From Bacteriovoracaceae bacterium UBA3083 (GTDB taxonomy: Bacteria > Bdellovibrionota > Bacteriovoracia > Bacteriovoracales > Bacteriovoracaceae), in assembly GCA_002366565.1 (NCBI GenBank), contig DFBJ01000003.1, positions 186,001 through 250,000 on the forward strand: 64,000 nucleotides of DNA. The letters run 5' to 3'. Position numbers and translations under genes: made by a program. Below are positions 40,760-48,998 of this stretch, piece after piece (position 1 is the first letter of the stretch; the number at the start of each line of letters is the position of its first letter). A model generated the notes under the pieces. That model was not told the DNA's origin, did no database searches, and saw only the letters and a program-made list of their open reading frames with translations.

Positions 40760-42414
40760 TGATGAAAAAAATAATTAGCATTTTTCTACTGTTTGTATCA
40801 TTTGCATGCTTTTCCTCAGAGAAAGTATCTGTGACTATTCAACCAAATAGTCCAATTGTGAATGAGCCATTTGAATTAATATTTAAAATTAAGCTTTCAG
40901 CTGATGAAGAACCATATATCTCTTTTGACCCAGGAGGAGCATCTGTTACTGGAAGAAGTAATAGAGGTGTGTCTCTTAGAACAACTATTATTAATGGTAA
41001 ATATACTACAAGTAAGGAAGTTACTTATGTATACAATCTTTTAGCTACTCGAAGTGGGTCTTTATATATTAAAAATATTAAAGTTGATTTTGGAGCAGGA
41101 ATAAGTGAAAAGATTAAAGACTTACGAATTAATGTATTACGAGAACCAAAAAGGCCTAAGGATATTTTTGTTATGGCCATACCTTCAAAAGATAAAGTCT
41201 ATGTAGGTGAAGGTTTTGATGTTAATTATTATTTATACCAACGTGTTAATGTTCTAGGTAGTGAGTTAGAAAAATATCCAACTTTAGGAGACTTTCTAAA
41301 AAGATTTCACCTGGTTAACGAGACAATTGAAACAGTTAAATATAAAGGAGAGCTTTATAGAAGGTCTTTGAAGTATTCTGCTCGACTATTCGCTCAAAAA
41401 GCGGGAACAGCTAAGCTTGATCCCCTAAAGATGAAAGTTCAGTATTCTGCAGGCTCTAGAAGAAGTAACTTTGGATTTGGTATCCAGCTTGGAAAAGTTA
41501 GGACTAGAAGCTTTCAGAGTAAACGTGTTGAAGTAGAGGTTATGCCACTACCTGTTGAAAATGTACCGCCATACTTTACAGGCTTAGTTGGAGAACACGA
41601 CTTCACTCTTAAGTTTCCTAGAACAAAATATGTTGTGAATGAAGCAATAGAAGCTAAACTCGAGGTTCAAGGTGTTGGAGCTCTTGAGGCCTTTGAAGCG
41701 CCGAAAATATTAAAGCATAAAGATCTAGAGGAGTTTGATTCTAAAGGTGAACTACAGCCTGTAAACAACCAAGTTCAAAAGAAAATGTTTGAATATACTT
41801 ACTTAGCTCGATCTGCCTTTGATATAGATGAGCATACTGTAAAAGTTGCTTATTTTGATCCTAATCAAAAGAAATATATTACAAAAGAGATAATCGTTCC
41901 AAAGGTTACTATTTCAGGAGGAGCCGTTAAGAGCACTAGCTACTCTAATACTGAGTCTAAGGAAACTCCTACTCCAAAAACAGAGAGTAATGAAGCTCTT
42001 GGGACTGCACCAGGAGTTGTTGGTATCAATCTTGGAAAGGCTAAGAGTTCTAATTTAATAATAAATATAGTTAATATAATTCTTCTTATAATTTTACTAC
42101 TTGTTGCGCTTTGGACATTTTTTGTAAAGAAGAAGTCTTCAGACCGGTTAGACATCGCAAAAAGTATTATAAAAGAGATTTATAAAGGAGACCTTTCATT
42201 TTCTTCTTTATATAGTGTTCTTAATTTAATATCTGATGATATAAATATGAATATCACAGATAAAATCAAATCAAGTAGTCTGACAGAAAACTCAAAGAGT
42301 TATTTCTTATCACTATTAGAAGATTTAGAGCAAAATACATTTTCAACAGAAAAATCTAAAAATGTTAAGATTAAGAAAAAATATTTTAAAGAACTACAAC
42401 AAGTATTGAGATAA
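40759..42414 (+). CDS. batD: BatD/oxygen-tolerance membrane protein
   Basis: Exported membrane protein with a signal peptide ending near residue 20 (CFS), an extended beta-sandwich periplasmic region, one transmembrane helix (about 430-452, NIVNIILLIILLLVALWTFF) and a 95-residue cytoplasmic tail. The protein starts with VSVTIQPNSPIVNEPFELIFKI, the classical BatD N-terminal beta domain. The start ATG 40759 overlaps the preceding stop by 1 base (TAATG); an ATG three bases on is an alternative. At 552 residues it is typical. Its stop overlaps ribF by 1 base. BatD works with BatA/B and MoxR in oxidative or envelope stress in Bacteroides; the role here is inferred. Confidence 0.85.
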   Translation: MMKKIISIFLLFVSFACFSSEKVSVTIQPNSPIVNEPFELIFKIKLSADEEPYISFDPGGASVTGRSNRGVSLRTTIINGKYTTSKEVTYVYNLLATRSGSLYIKNIKVDFGAGISEKIKDLRINVLREPKRPKDIFVMAIPSKDKVYVGEGFDVNYYLYQRVNVLGSELEKYPTLGDFLKRFHLVNETIETVKYKGELYRRSLKYSARLFAQKAGTAKLDPLKMKVQYSAGSRRSNFGFGIQLGKVRTRSFQSKRVEVEVMPLPVENVPPYFTGLVGEHDFTLKFPRTKYVVNEAIEAKLEVQGVGALEAFEAPKILKHKDLEEFDSKGELQPVNNQVQKKMFEYTYLARSAFDIDEHTVKVAYFDPNQKKYITKEIIVPKVTISGGAVKSTSYSNTESKETPTPKTESNEALGTAPGVVGINLGKAKSSNLIINIVNIILLIILLLVALWTFFVKKKSSDRLDIAKSIIKEIYKGDLSFSSLYSVLNLISDDINMNITDKIKSSSLTENSKSYFLSLLEDLEQNTFSTEKSKNVKIKKKYFKELQQVLR

Positions 42415-43337
42415 TGAAAAAAATTGAAAGTCTTAAAGAAATTGAAGTTGGCAAATTTGCAATTACTATAGGTAATTTCGATGGTGTGCATATAGGGCAT
42501 CGTTCTATCATTGAAGATATTCAAAAAAAGTGCAAAAGAGACAATCTACACTTTGTGTTAGTGTCGTTTAAGCCACACCCTTTAAGAATTCTTTGTCCCA
42601 AAGAAAACTTCTTATTAAACACCTATGCCGAAAAAGAAAAGCTTTTAGATTCTCTTGGTGTTGATTATTTTCTAGAAATCCCTTTTGATAGAGACTTGAG
42701 TACACTTGATCCGAGTAGCTTTTTAGATAAATATATTCTTAATAATAAAAATATATCTTCTATCTATATGGGACATGATTTTGCTTTTGGGGCGAATAAG
42801 GCTGGAAACTTTCTATTTGCAAAAGATTACTGCAAAGGAATACTTGTTGAAAAATTGAAGGAGTATAACCCAAAAGATGAGCATATATCCTCTTCGGTAA
42901 TTAGAAAATTAATCGATGCTGGAGATATTGAAAAAGCGAATAGACTTCTTGGTCGCAATTTTTTCTTAATGGGAACAATTGTCAAAGGAGCAGGACGTGG
43001 TAAGCAAATAGGATTCCCTACAGCAAATATTTCTTATAGTACTGATCGAATTACTCCCAAGGTCGGAGTATATATTACAACAGTAGAGATTAGAGAGATG
43101 ACGTACTTTTCTATTACAAATATTGGTTTCAATCCAACATTCTCAACAGATAATCACAAAACAGTCGAAACATATATATTTGATTTTGATGATGATATTT
43201 ATGGTGAAGAGCTTAAAGTATCTTTCTTACATCGAATTCGTGATGAAAAGAAGTTCAATAGTGTGAATGAGCTTGTAGATCAAATTAAGCTTGATGTTAA
43301 TTTTGCAAAATCATATTTTAAAGAAAGATCATGCTAA
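42414..43337 (+). CDS. ribF: Bifunctional riboflavin kinase / FAD synthetase RibF
   Basis: Makes FMN and then FAD from riboflavin. The N-terminal adenylyltransferase domain has GNFDGVHIGH (20-29). The C-terminal kinase domain (about 185-305) has GRGKQIGFPTANI and the later GFNPTFSTDNHKTVETYIFDF pattern. At 307 residues the length is normal. ATG 42414 overlaps the batD stop by 1 base and its end overlaps aroE by 7 bases. It has no link to Bat function beyond cotranscription. Confidence 0.95.
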   Translation: MKKIESLKEIEVGKFAITIGNFDGVHIGHRSIIEDIQKKCKRDNLHFVLVSFKPHPLRILCPKENFLLNTYAEKEKLLDSLGVDYFLEIPFDRDLSTLDPSSFLDKYILNNKNISSIYMGHDFAFGANKAGNFLFAKDYCKGILVEKLKEYNPKDEHISSSVIRKLIDAGDIEKANRLLGRNFFLMGTIVKGAGRGKQIGFPTANISYSTDRITPKVGVYITTVEIREMTYFSITNIGFNPTFSTDNHKTVETYIFDFDDDIYGEELKVSFLHRIRDEKKFNSVNELVDQIKLDVNFAKSYFKERSC

Positions 43338-43999
43338 AACTTGCGCTTGTAGGTAAAAATATAGCACATAGTAAATCTCAGGAAATGTATGAAGGTATAT
43401 TGAACGAGAAGGTTGATTATCGGCTATTAGACTTTGATTCAGAAGTTGATATTACTCCAATAGAAGCAATCTTTGATGAAGTCATAGGTCTTAGTATTAC
43501 ATCACCTTACAAAAAACACTTTTTGAAAGATGTAAAAATGACTCCTGAAATTCAAAGCTTAGGTGCAATCAATTGTATCTTTAAAGATGGGGCAGATTAT
43601 AGAGCAACGAATACTGACTATTTAGCAGTTAAAGAAATTATTTCTAATAGATTTTTTTCTAAAACGATAGTTATATTAGGTGATGGAGTTATGGCCAGTA
43701 TCACGACCAAGGTGCTGGATGAATTAGGTGTGAAGTTTAAGCAATTTTCGCGGAGATCAGATGGTGACCTAAATGGACTAAATCTATCGGGAAAAAATCA
43801 GTTGATCATAAATACTTGTAGTAGGTCTTTTGAGTTTAATAATCATCTATCTTCAGATGCAATATTTTGGGACTATAATTACTCATATACTCCCCATATT
43901 AATTACTTCAAAAATCACAATGTAGATTATATAGATGGGCTAGAAATGCTTCATCTACAAGCAAAGCATGCATTGAAATTTTGGCGAATACTTGATTAA
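43331..43999 (+). CDS. aroE: Shikimate dehydrogenase AroE-like protein, short form
   Basis: NADP-dependent dehydrogenase of the shikimate pathway (3-dehydroshikimate to shikimate). The substrate domain has the AHSKSQ motif (canonical SHSKSP), SITSPYKK with the catalytic Lys, and TNTDYLA with the catalytic Asp. The cofactor loop reads LGDGVMAS in place of the usual GAGGAA, and the following basic SRR is retained. At 222 residues it is 45-50 shorter than typical AroE, mostly by shortening of the cofactor domain. It may be a genuine but fast-evolving AroE, or an AroE paralogue with altered function. It follows ribF and ends the Bat/ribF run; the pilB promoter is downstream. The window also encodes aroQ. 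Confidence 0.75.
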   Translation: MLKLALVGKNIAHSKSQEMYEGILNEKVDYRLLDFDSEVDITPIEAIFDEVIGLSITSPYKKHFLKDVKMTPEIQSLGAINCIFKDGADYRATNTDYLAVKEIISNRFFSKTIVILGDGVMASITTKVLDELGVKFKQFSRRSDGDLNGLNLSGKNQLIINTCSRSFEFNNHLSSDAIFWDYNYSYTPHINYFKNHNVDYIDGLEMLHLQAKHALKFWRILD

Positions 44000-44033
44000 A
44001 AAGCCGGGGCAATTCTAACCTATTAAAATTCTT

Positions 44034-44060
44034 TAAATAGTTTTTCCATATTTCCGATAA
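44034..44060 (+). promoter_or_regulatory. Sigma-28-type promoter in front of pilB
   Basis: TAAATAGT-N11-TCCGATAA matches the sigma-28 consensus TAAAGTTT-N11-GCCGATAA at 5 of 8 positions in the -35 (first four and last base) and 7 of 8 in the -10, with exact spacing. A start near 44067 gives a leader of about 27 bases. It would place pilB-pilT-pilC under the flagellar sigma factor. Confidence 0.65.
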
Positions 44061-44093
44061 GATATATATAAGTACTTTTAAATACGGTGTTTT

Positions 44094-45770
44094 ATGTTCA
44101 GGAAAGAGTTTGCAGATGTAATTGGCAAGACGGGAATGATTCCTATTAAGGATCTACGCCCTCTATTGCTCGATAAAAGCCCTGCAAAAGTATCTGAACT
44201 CGGATTATTAAATCTAACTTTCTTTGATGATATAAAATTCGCAAAGCAAGTTGCAGAAAATTATAATCTAACATTTATAGACTTATCAAAAGCAAAAATC
44301 CCAGATAAAACAATAAAGTTAATTCGTAAAACAGATGTATTGAAATATAGAGTTTTACCAATTCAAAAAACGGCTAAAGCGGTTAGCCTAGCAATATTTG
44401 ACCCGTCTATTGTCAGTCTTAAAACAGAATTACAAACATTGTTTCAACATCCTGTTGAATTTATTTTAACTAATATTAGCTCTTGGGCAAAAATCTTCGA
44501 TAGGGTTACAGAGTCAATAGATGAACTCTTAGAAACAATTAAAGAAATAAAATCTGATGACTCTAAAAAAGAAGAGTCTGTTAACGAAGAAGATATTGGC
44601 GAAGATGTCATTAGATTTGTGAATAGAATTTTAGCCGATGCATATGTCAGAAAAGCATCTGATATACATATTGAACCATATGAGAATAACTTTAGAGTAA
44701 GGTTTAGGGTGGATGGAACTTTAATGGAAGTTGCAAAGCCACCCAAGACTCTGATGGCCCCAATGACTTCTAGAATGAAGATTATGGCCCAAATGGATAT
44801 TTCAGAAAAACGAAAGCCACAAGATGGAAGGATAAAACTTTCTGTTGGTGGTAAGCCAATTGATTACAGGGTGTCAAGCCTTCCAACTCTGTTTGGTGAA
44901 AAGATAGTTCTAAGACTTTTAGACCAGTCGAATCTCCAGCTTGATATGACAAAACTTGGTTTTGAAGAGCAACAGTTGAAAGTATTCAAAGAAGGTATTC
45001 ATCAACCATATGGAATGTGTCTAGTGACTGGTCCTACAGGATCAGGGAAAACGACAACTTTATACTCTGCTCTCGCTGAATTAAATGTTGTCGGTAATAA
45101 TATTTCTACAGCAGAAGATCCTGTTGAATTTAACCTTGAGGGAATTAACCAGGTCAACGTAAAAAAAGAAGTTGGTCTAACTTTCCCTTTTGCTCTTAAA
45201 GCATTCCTTAGACAAGACCCTGACATTATTATGGTTGGAGAGATTCGAGATTTAGAAGTTGGTGAGATTGCTGTCGAAGCTGCTTTAACAGGTCACATGG
45301 TTCTCTCAACTCTTCATACAAATGATGCCCCTTCAACAGTTACGCGATTATTGAATATGGGGATCGAGCCATTCCTTGTTACAGGTGCTTTGAACGTGGT
45401 AGTTGCACAAAGACTTTGTCGTAAGATTTGTACATCTTGTAGAGCTGTAGATACTAAAGTTACCAAAGAAGAAATTGTTGCATGTGGTATAGCACCAAGT
45501 TCTGCAGAAAAAATAAAGATATATAAAGGGAAAGGTTGCGATGCTTGTAATGGAACAGGTTACAAGGGAAGGGTTGCAATTTATGAGGTGATGGACTTAT
45601 CACCTAAAGTAAAAGAATTAATTTTAAAACATGCTTCTTCTGATGAGATTAAGAAGCAAGCAATAAAAGATGGAATGAAAACACTTAGAATGTGCGCTCT
45701 AACTAAAGTCGCTAAAGGTGAAACAACACTTGAAGAAGCTTTAAATAACTCTAGTGCTGATAAGTTTTGA
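44094..45770 (+). CDS. pilB: Type IV pilus extension ATPase PilB
   Basis: Hexameric ATPase that drives pilus assembly at the inner membrane. The N-terminal T2SSE-N/MshEN-like domain precedes the core. Walker A is GPTGSGKT (313-320), followed by the Asp box (AEDPVEF), Walker B (IMVGEIRD) and the His box (STLHTNDAPS). A C-terminal zinc motif is formed by CRKICTSC and CDACNGTGYKGR. At 558 residues it is standard. ATG 44094 is preceded by a sigma-28-like promoter. pilT follows 11 bases later. Confidence 0.95.
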   Translation: MFRKEFADVIGKTGMIPIKDLRPLLLDKSPAKVSELGLLNLTFFDDIKFAKQVAENYNLTFIDLSKAKIPDKTIKLIRKTDVLKYRVLPIQKTAKAVSLAIFDPSIVSLKTELQTLFQHPVEFILTNISSWAKIFDRVTESIDELLETIKEIKSDDSKKEESVNEEDIGEDVIRFVNRILADAYVRKASDIHIEPYENNFRVRFRVDGTLMEVAKPPKTLMAPMTSRMKIMAQMDISEKRKPQDGRIKLSVGGKPIDYRVSSLPTLFGEKIVLRLLDQSNLQLDMTKLGFEEQQLKVFKEGIHQPYGMCLVTGPTGSGKTTTLYSALAELNVVGNNISTAEDPVEFNLEGINQVNVKKEVGLTFPFALKAFLRQDPDIIMVGEIRDLEVGEIAVEAALTGHMVLSTLHTNDAPSTVTRLLNMGIEPFLVTGALNVVVAQRLCRKICTSCRAVDTKVTKEEIVACGIAPSSAEKIKIYKGKGCDACNGTGYKGRVAIYEVMDLSPKVKELILKHASSDEIKKQAIKDGMKTLRMCALTKVAKGETTLEEALNNSSADKF

Positions 45771-45781
45771 TGGAGTATTAA

Positions 45782-46915
45782 ATGTGTAGTGATGAAACAA
45801 AACCAGACAAAACCTTTACGAAGACAAAAAAGGCTGGAGCTGAAGGTGTCAAGATCCAACAACTGTTTAAGTTAATGGTTGAGAGTGGTGGGTCTGATTT
45901 ACACTTAACTGTAGGAACCCCTCCGGGGCTTAGAGTTAATGGTGAAATCGTAAGAGTTAAAATTCCTGCCTTAACTGCAGTTGATACAAAGAGGCTAATT
46001 TATCAAATACTAACGGAAGAGCAGAAAAATGAACTTGAGAAAAATTTAGAGTTAGATTTTTCATTCGGAATTAAAGGACTTGCTCGATTTAGATCCAATG
46101 TGTTTTATTCAAAGGGTGGAGTGGCAGCTGTTTTTAGGCAAATCCCGAGTATCATTCCAGACTTTAAAGCACTAAGACTACCAAATGTTCTTTTGGAAAT
46201 GACAGACGTAACCAATGGGTTGATTCTAGTTACAGGTCCTACTGGGTCAGGAAAGTCGACTACTCTTGCAGCTCTTCTAGATCGTCTAAATGAAAATGAG
46301 ACGGGACATATAATCACTTTAGAAGATCCTGTTGAGTTTGTTCATCCTCATAAGAGTTGTATTGTTAATCAAAGAGAAATAGGAACAGATTCTTTAAGCT
46401 TTAAGAATGCAATGAGGTCTCTACTCAGGCAGGATCCTGATATTGTTCTCGTTGGAGAAATGAGAGATGTTGAAACTATTGAGGCTGCACTGACTATTGC
46501 AGAAACGGGACACTTAGTTTTTGGAACACTTCATACAAATAGTTGTGTTCAAACAATTAACAGAATTATAAACGTGTTCCCTGCAGATCACCAAGACCAA
46601 GTGAGAACACTCCTTAGTTTTGTTTTACAAGGGGTTGTTTCTCAGCAACTGCTTCCAAAGTCATTCGAGCCTGGAAGGTGTTTGGGGATGGAGGTACTTG
46701 TTCCTACTCCTGCAATTCGAAATTTAATAAGAGAAGATAAAATACATCAAATTTATTCTCAGATGCAGATTGGACAGGATAAATCTGGGATGATGACAAT
46801 GAATCAAACTATTAAGAAGCATGTTGATGCTGGATTGATTGATACTGAAACAGCAATGAGCTATTCAACAAATCCAGAAGAGCTTGCAAAGCAATTGGGA
46901 GTTAAGGGTAGGTAA
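45782..46915 (+). CDS. pilT: Type IV pilus retraction ATPase PilT
   Basis: ATPase that retracts pili. Walker A is GPTGSGKS (152-159), the Asp box is LEDPVEF, Walker B is VLVGEMRD, and the His box is GTLHTNSC. The PilT-type C-terminal segment AIRNLIREDKIHQI is present, which separates it from PilB. At 377 residues it is slightly longer than usual because of a Lys-rich N-terminal tail of about 25 residues (KPDKTFTKTKKAGAEG) that may be non-conserved. Start ATG 45782, 11 bases after pilB. It overlaps pilC by 1 base (TAATG). Confidence 0.95.
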   Translation: MCSDETKPDKTFTKTKKAGAEGVKIQQLFKLMVESGGSDLHLTVGTPPGLRVNGEIVRVKIPALTAVDTKRLIYQILTEEQKNELEKNLELDFSFGIKGLARFRSNVFYSKGGVAAVFRQIPSIIPDFKALRLPNVLLEMTDVTNGLILVTGPTGSGKSTTLAALLDRLNENETGHIITLEDPVEFVHPHKSCIVNQREIGTDSLSFKNAMRSLLRQDPDIVLVGEMRDVETIEAALTIAETGHLVFGTLHTNSCVQTINRIINVFPADHQDQVRTLLSFVLQGVVSQQLLPKSFEPGRCLGMEVLVPTPAIRNLIREDKIHQIYSQMQIGQDKSGMMTMNQTIKKHVDAGLIDTETAMSYSTNPEELAKQLGVKGR

Positions 46916-48135
46916 TGGCCAATTGGAAGTATGAAGGATTAAATAGCGAAGGAAAACGTGTATCTGGATCTGTTGTTGCAACATCAGAAAAAGAAGTACG
47001 AAGAATCCTTCGTAATGAAAAAATTCGCGCACGTAAAATAATACCACCTTCAATTCTTGAATTTGATTTGGGGGATTGGATGGTAGAGAAAGGCTTTGCA
47101 GCTCCCTTTGGAGCTAAAGAGCTGGCAAATTTTACTAAGCAGTTATCTATAATGATAAATGCAGGTGTTCCAATCCTTCAAGCATTAGAAATTATATTTA
47201 AATCTGAAAAACAGCCAACTCTTAAGAAGTCTGTTAAGAATATTGCAAGGGATGTTGGAGAAGGGCAAACCATTGCTGAAGCAATGGAGAAGCAAAAAGG
47301 TTTTAACAAACTCTACTGCAGTTTAGTAAAGGCGGGTGAAGCAGGTGGTATCTTAGATACTATTTTAAATAAGCTTTCGATTCATCTTGAAAAGCAAGAG
47401 AGAACTAAGGCACAAGTTAAGTCTGCGATGATGTATCCATTTATTGTAACTCTTGTAGGTATAGGTGTTATTTGGGGGATGATGGTTTTTGTCGTTCCTC
47501 AATTTGTTGGTATGTTAGAAGATACAGGGCAAGAGCCACCTTGGATTACCCAAATGGTTATTGATACTTCGGACTTCCTAGGTATGCACTCTATGAAGAT
47601 GATGGGAGGAGCATTTATACTTGCTGTTTTGATTAACTCTTTTATTAAAACACCTTCAGGGAAAGTTATCTTTGATCAGTTCACAATGAAGATGCCAATA
47701 TTTGGCATGATCATTATTAAAGGTAATTTAAGTACATTTTCAAGAACGCTCGCAACAATGCTAAGTGCAGGTGTATCACTGATTGACTCTCTGGATATAT
47801 GTATTGAAACCATAGATAACGGAGTCATCGCAAATGATGTAAAAGTGATTAGAAAAGAAGTTGTTCAAGGAAAGACTTTAACTGAACCACTTATGAAGAT
47901 TGATTACTTTCCAGATATGGTTTCTCAGATGATTAAGGTGGGAGAGCAGACGGGTCAAATAGATCAGATGTTAGAGAAGGTATCAGACGTATTTGAAGAC
48001 GAAGTGAATGAACTCGTTGGAGGTATGACTAAGATGATAGAGCCAATTATTATTGTCGTCTTAGGTGGGATCATTGCATGTATTTTAGTCGCTATGTATT
48101 TACCAATGTTTATGAGTGCCGGAGGTGCTGACTAA
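46915..48135 (+). CDS. pilC: Type IV pilus platform protein PilC
   Basis: Inner-membrane platform that connects the ATPases to the pilin. Two GspF domains are present: the first near 95-215 (KELANFTKQLSIMINAGVPILQALE), the second near 290-400 with the matching FSRTLATMLSAGVSLIDSLD motif. Transmembrane segments lie near 175-195, 225-240 and 375-395. At 406 residues it is standard. It overlaps pilT by 1 base and is the last gene of the pilBTC run; pilA has its own leader 242 bases on. No pilS/pilR lie here, unlike the Myxococcus cluster. Confidence 0.95.
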   Translation: MANWKYEGLNSEGKRVSGSVVATSEKEVRRILRNEKIRARKIIPPSILEFDLGDWMVEKGFAAPFGAKELANFTKQLSIMINAGVPILQALEIIFKSEKQPTLKKSVKNIARDVGEGQTIAEAMEKQKGFNKLYCSLVKAGEAGGILDTILNKLSIHLEKQERTKAQVKSAMMYPFIVTLVGIGVIWGMMVFVVPQFVGMLEDTGQEPPWITQMVIDTSDFLGMHSMKMMGGAFILAVLINSFIKTPSGKVIFDQFTMKMPIFGMIIIKGNLSTFSRTLATMLSAGVSLIDSLDICIETIDNGVIANDVKVIRKEVVQGKTLTEPLMKIDYFPDMVSQMIKVGEQTGQIDQMLEKVSDVFEDEVNELVGGMTKMIEPIIIVVLGGIIACILVAMYLPMFMSAGGAD

Positions 48136-48208
48136 CTTGTTGAGTTTAGGTGAAAAAATAAAAGATATAATTTATTTTCCCTAAAGTTAAAATTATTATT
48201 AACGATGA

Positions 48209-48214
48209 TATAAT
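48209..48214 (+). promoter_or_regulatory. Candidate -10 of the pilA promoter
   Basis: A perfect TATAAT hexamer with only a weak -35 (TTAAAA at 16 bases). It would give a leader of about 160 bases. A TTGAG-TT-CTCAA palindrome at 48251-48262 lies downstream in the leader. Confidence 0.4.
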
Positions 48215-48305
48215 AATTAAGATTTATCAATACTAGATGTTTTCTTTTAGTTGAGTTCTCAATACTTAGCTACGAAGGAAAGATATAGATGTAAAGATAG
48301 AATAC

Positions 48306-48355
48306 TTTCACTTCTCTAAATGAAGTGGAAAAACACTGGTCGATCTCAATTCGAC
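48306..48355 (+). other. Two hairpins in the pilA mRNA leader
   Basis: A 9-bp stem with one G-T pair (48306-48314 / 48322-48330, loop TCTAAAT) is followed by a 5-bp GTCGA / TCGAC stem (48339-48343 / 48351-48355) and an A run. The GGGGAGG ribosome-binding site lies just after at 48367-48373. They may stabilise the mRNA or modulate translation. Confidence 0.35.
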
Positions 48356-48377
48356 AAAAAAACTAAGGGGAGGCTTT

Positions 48378-48959
48378 ATGAAAAGCTTTAAGAATGAAGA
48401 AGGTTTCACGCTTGTGGAGCTAATGGTGGTTGTTGCAATTATTGGTATTTTATCAGCAGTTGCTATTCCAAACTTTAAAAAGTATCAGGCAAAGACGAAA
48501 ACGTCTGAAGCTAAACTCCAATTATCATCTATTTACTCAGCTGAGACTGCTCTGCAGTCAGACTACGATGCTTATGCGTCTTGTTTAAGAGATGCTGGTT
48601 ATATACCTCCGCAAAACGGAAACTATTATGCTGTAGGATTTGGTACAGGAGATACTGGTGGTAGTGCGACGATTGTAGCCAACGGTGGGGCATGTACTAC
48701 AGGTGCTGGTAATACTGGTGGTGATGCAAATAAAACAGTTGCCGGTAAAAAAGCAACTCAGTCGGCTAACTTAGGATTTACTATTGTTAGAACAACTGCA
48801 GGGCTAACTTTAGGGACAAACCAGGTTGAAGCTGATGGGCTTGCATTTGTTGCGGGAGCTGTAGGTTATATTGATTCTGATAGTGCAAAAGCTAACGTTG
48901 CTGACATTTGGGCTATTGATGAAAATAAAAACTTAGTTCACGATGTACAAGGTTACTAA
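48378..48959 (+). CDS. pilA: Major type IV pilin PilA
   Basis: Pilus subunit. The prepilin leader MKSFKNEEG is cut before Phe10, giving the classical FTLVELMVVVAIIGIL hydrophobic helix with Glu at mature position 5 (Glu14 of the precursor). The globular part has two cysteines (C69 and C106), which may form a disulfide. A Gly/Ala/Thr/Asn-rich loop (GAGNTGGDANK) lies at about 109-119. At 193 residues it is longer than many pilins. A GGGGAGG ribosome-binding site precedes the start. It is convergent with the TPR gene, and a shared bidirectional terminator follows. Confidence 0.95.
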   Translation: MKSFKNEEGFTLVELMVVVAIIGILSAVAIPNFKKYQAKTKTSEAKLQLSSIYSAETALQSDYDAYASCLRDAGYIPPQNGNYYAVGFGTGDTGGSATIVANGGACTTGAGNTGGDANKTVAGKKATQSANLGFTIVRTTAGLTLGTNQVEADGLAFVAGAVGYIDSDSAKANVADIWAIDENKNLVHDVQGY

Positions 48960-48973
48960 GAAAAAATAATTTA

Positions 48974-48998
48974 GAGGAAGGATTATTCCTTCCTCTTT
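48974..48998. terminator. Bidirectional terminator between pilA and the TPR gene
   Basis: A perfect 8-bp stem GAGGAAGG / CCTTCCTC with a 6-base loop; TTTCT on the plus side and a T-rich AATTATTTTTTC tail on the minus side. It serves pilA and the minus-strand gene, whose stop codon (48983-48985) lies inside the loop. Confidence 0.8.
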
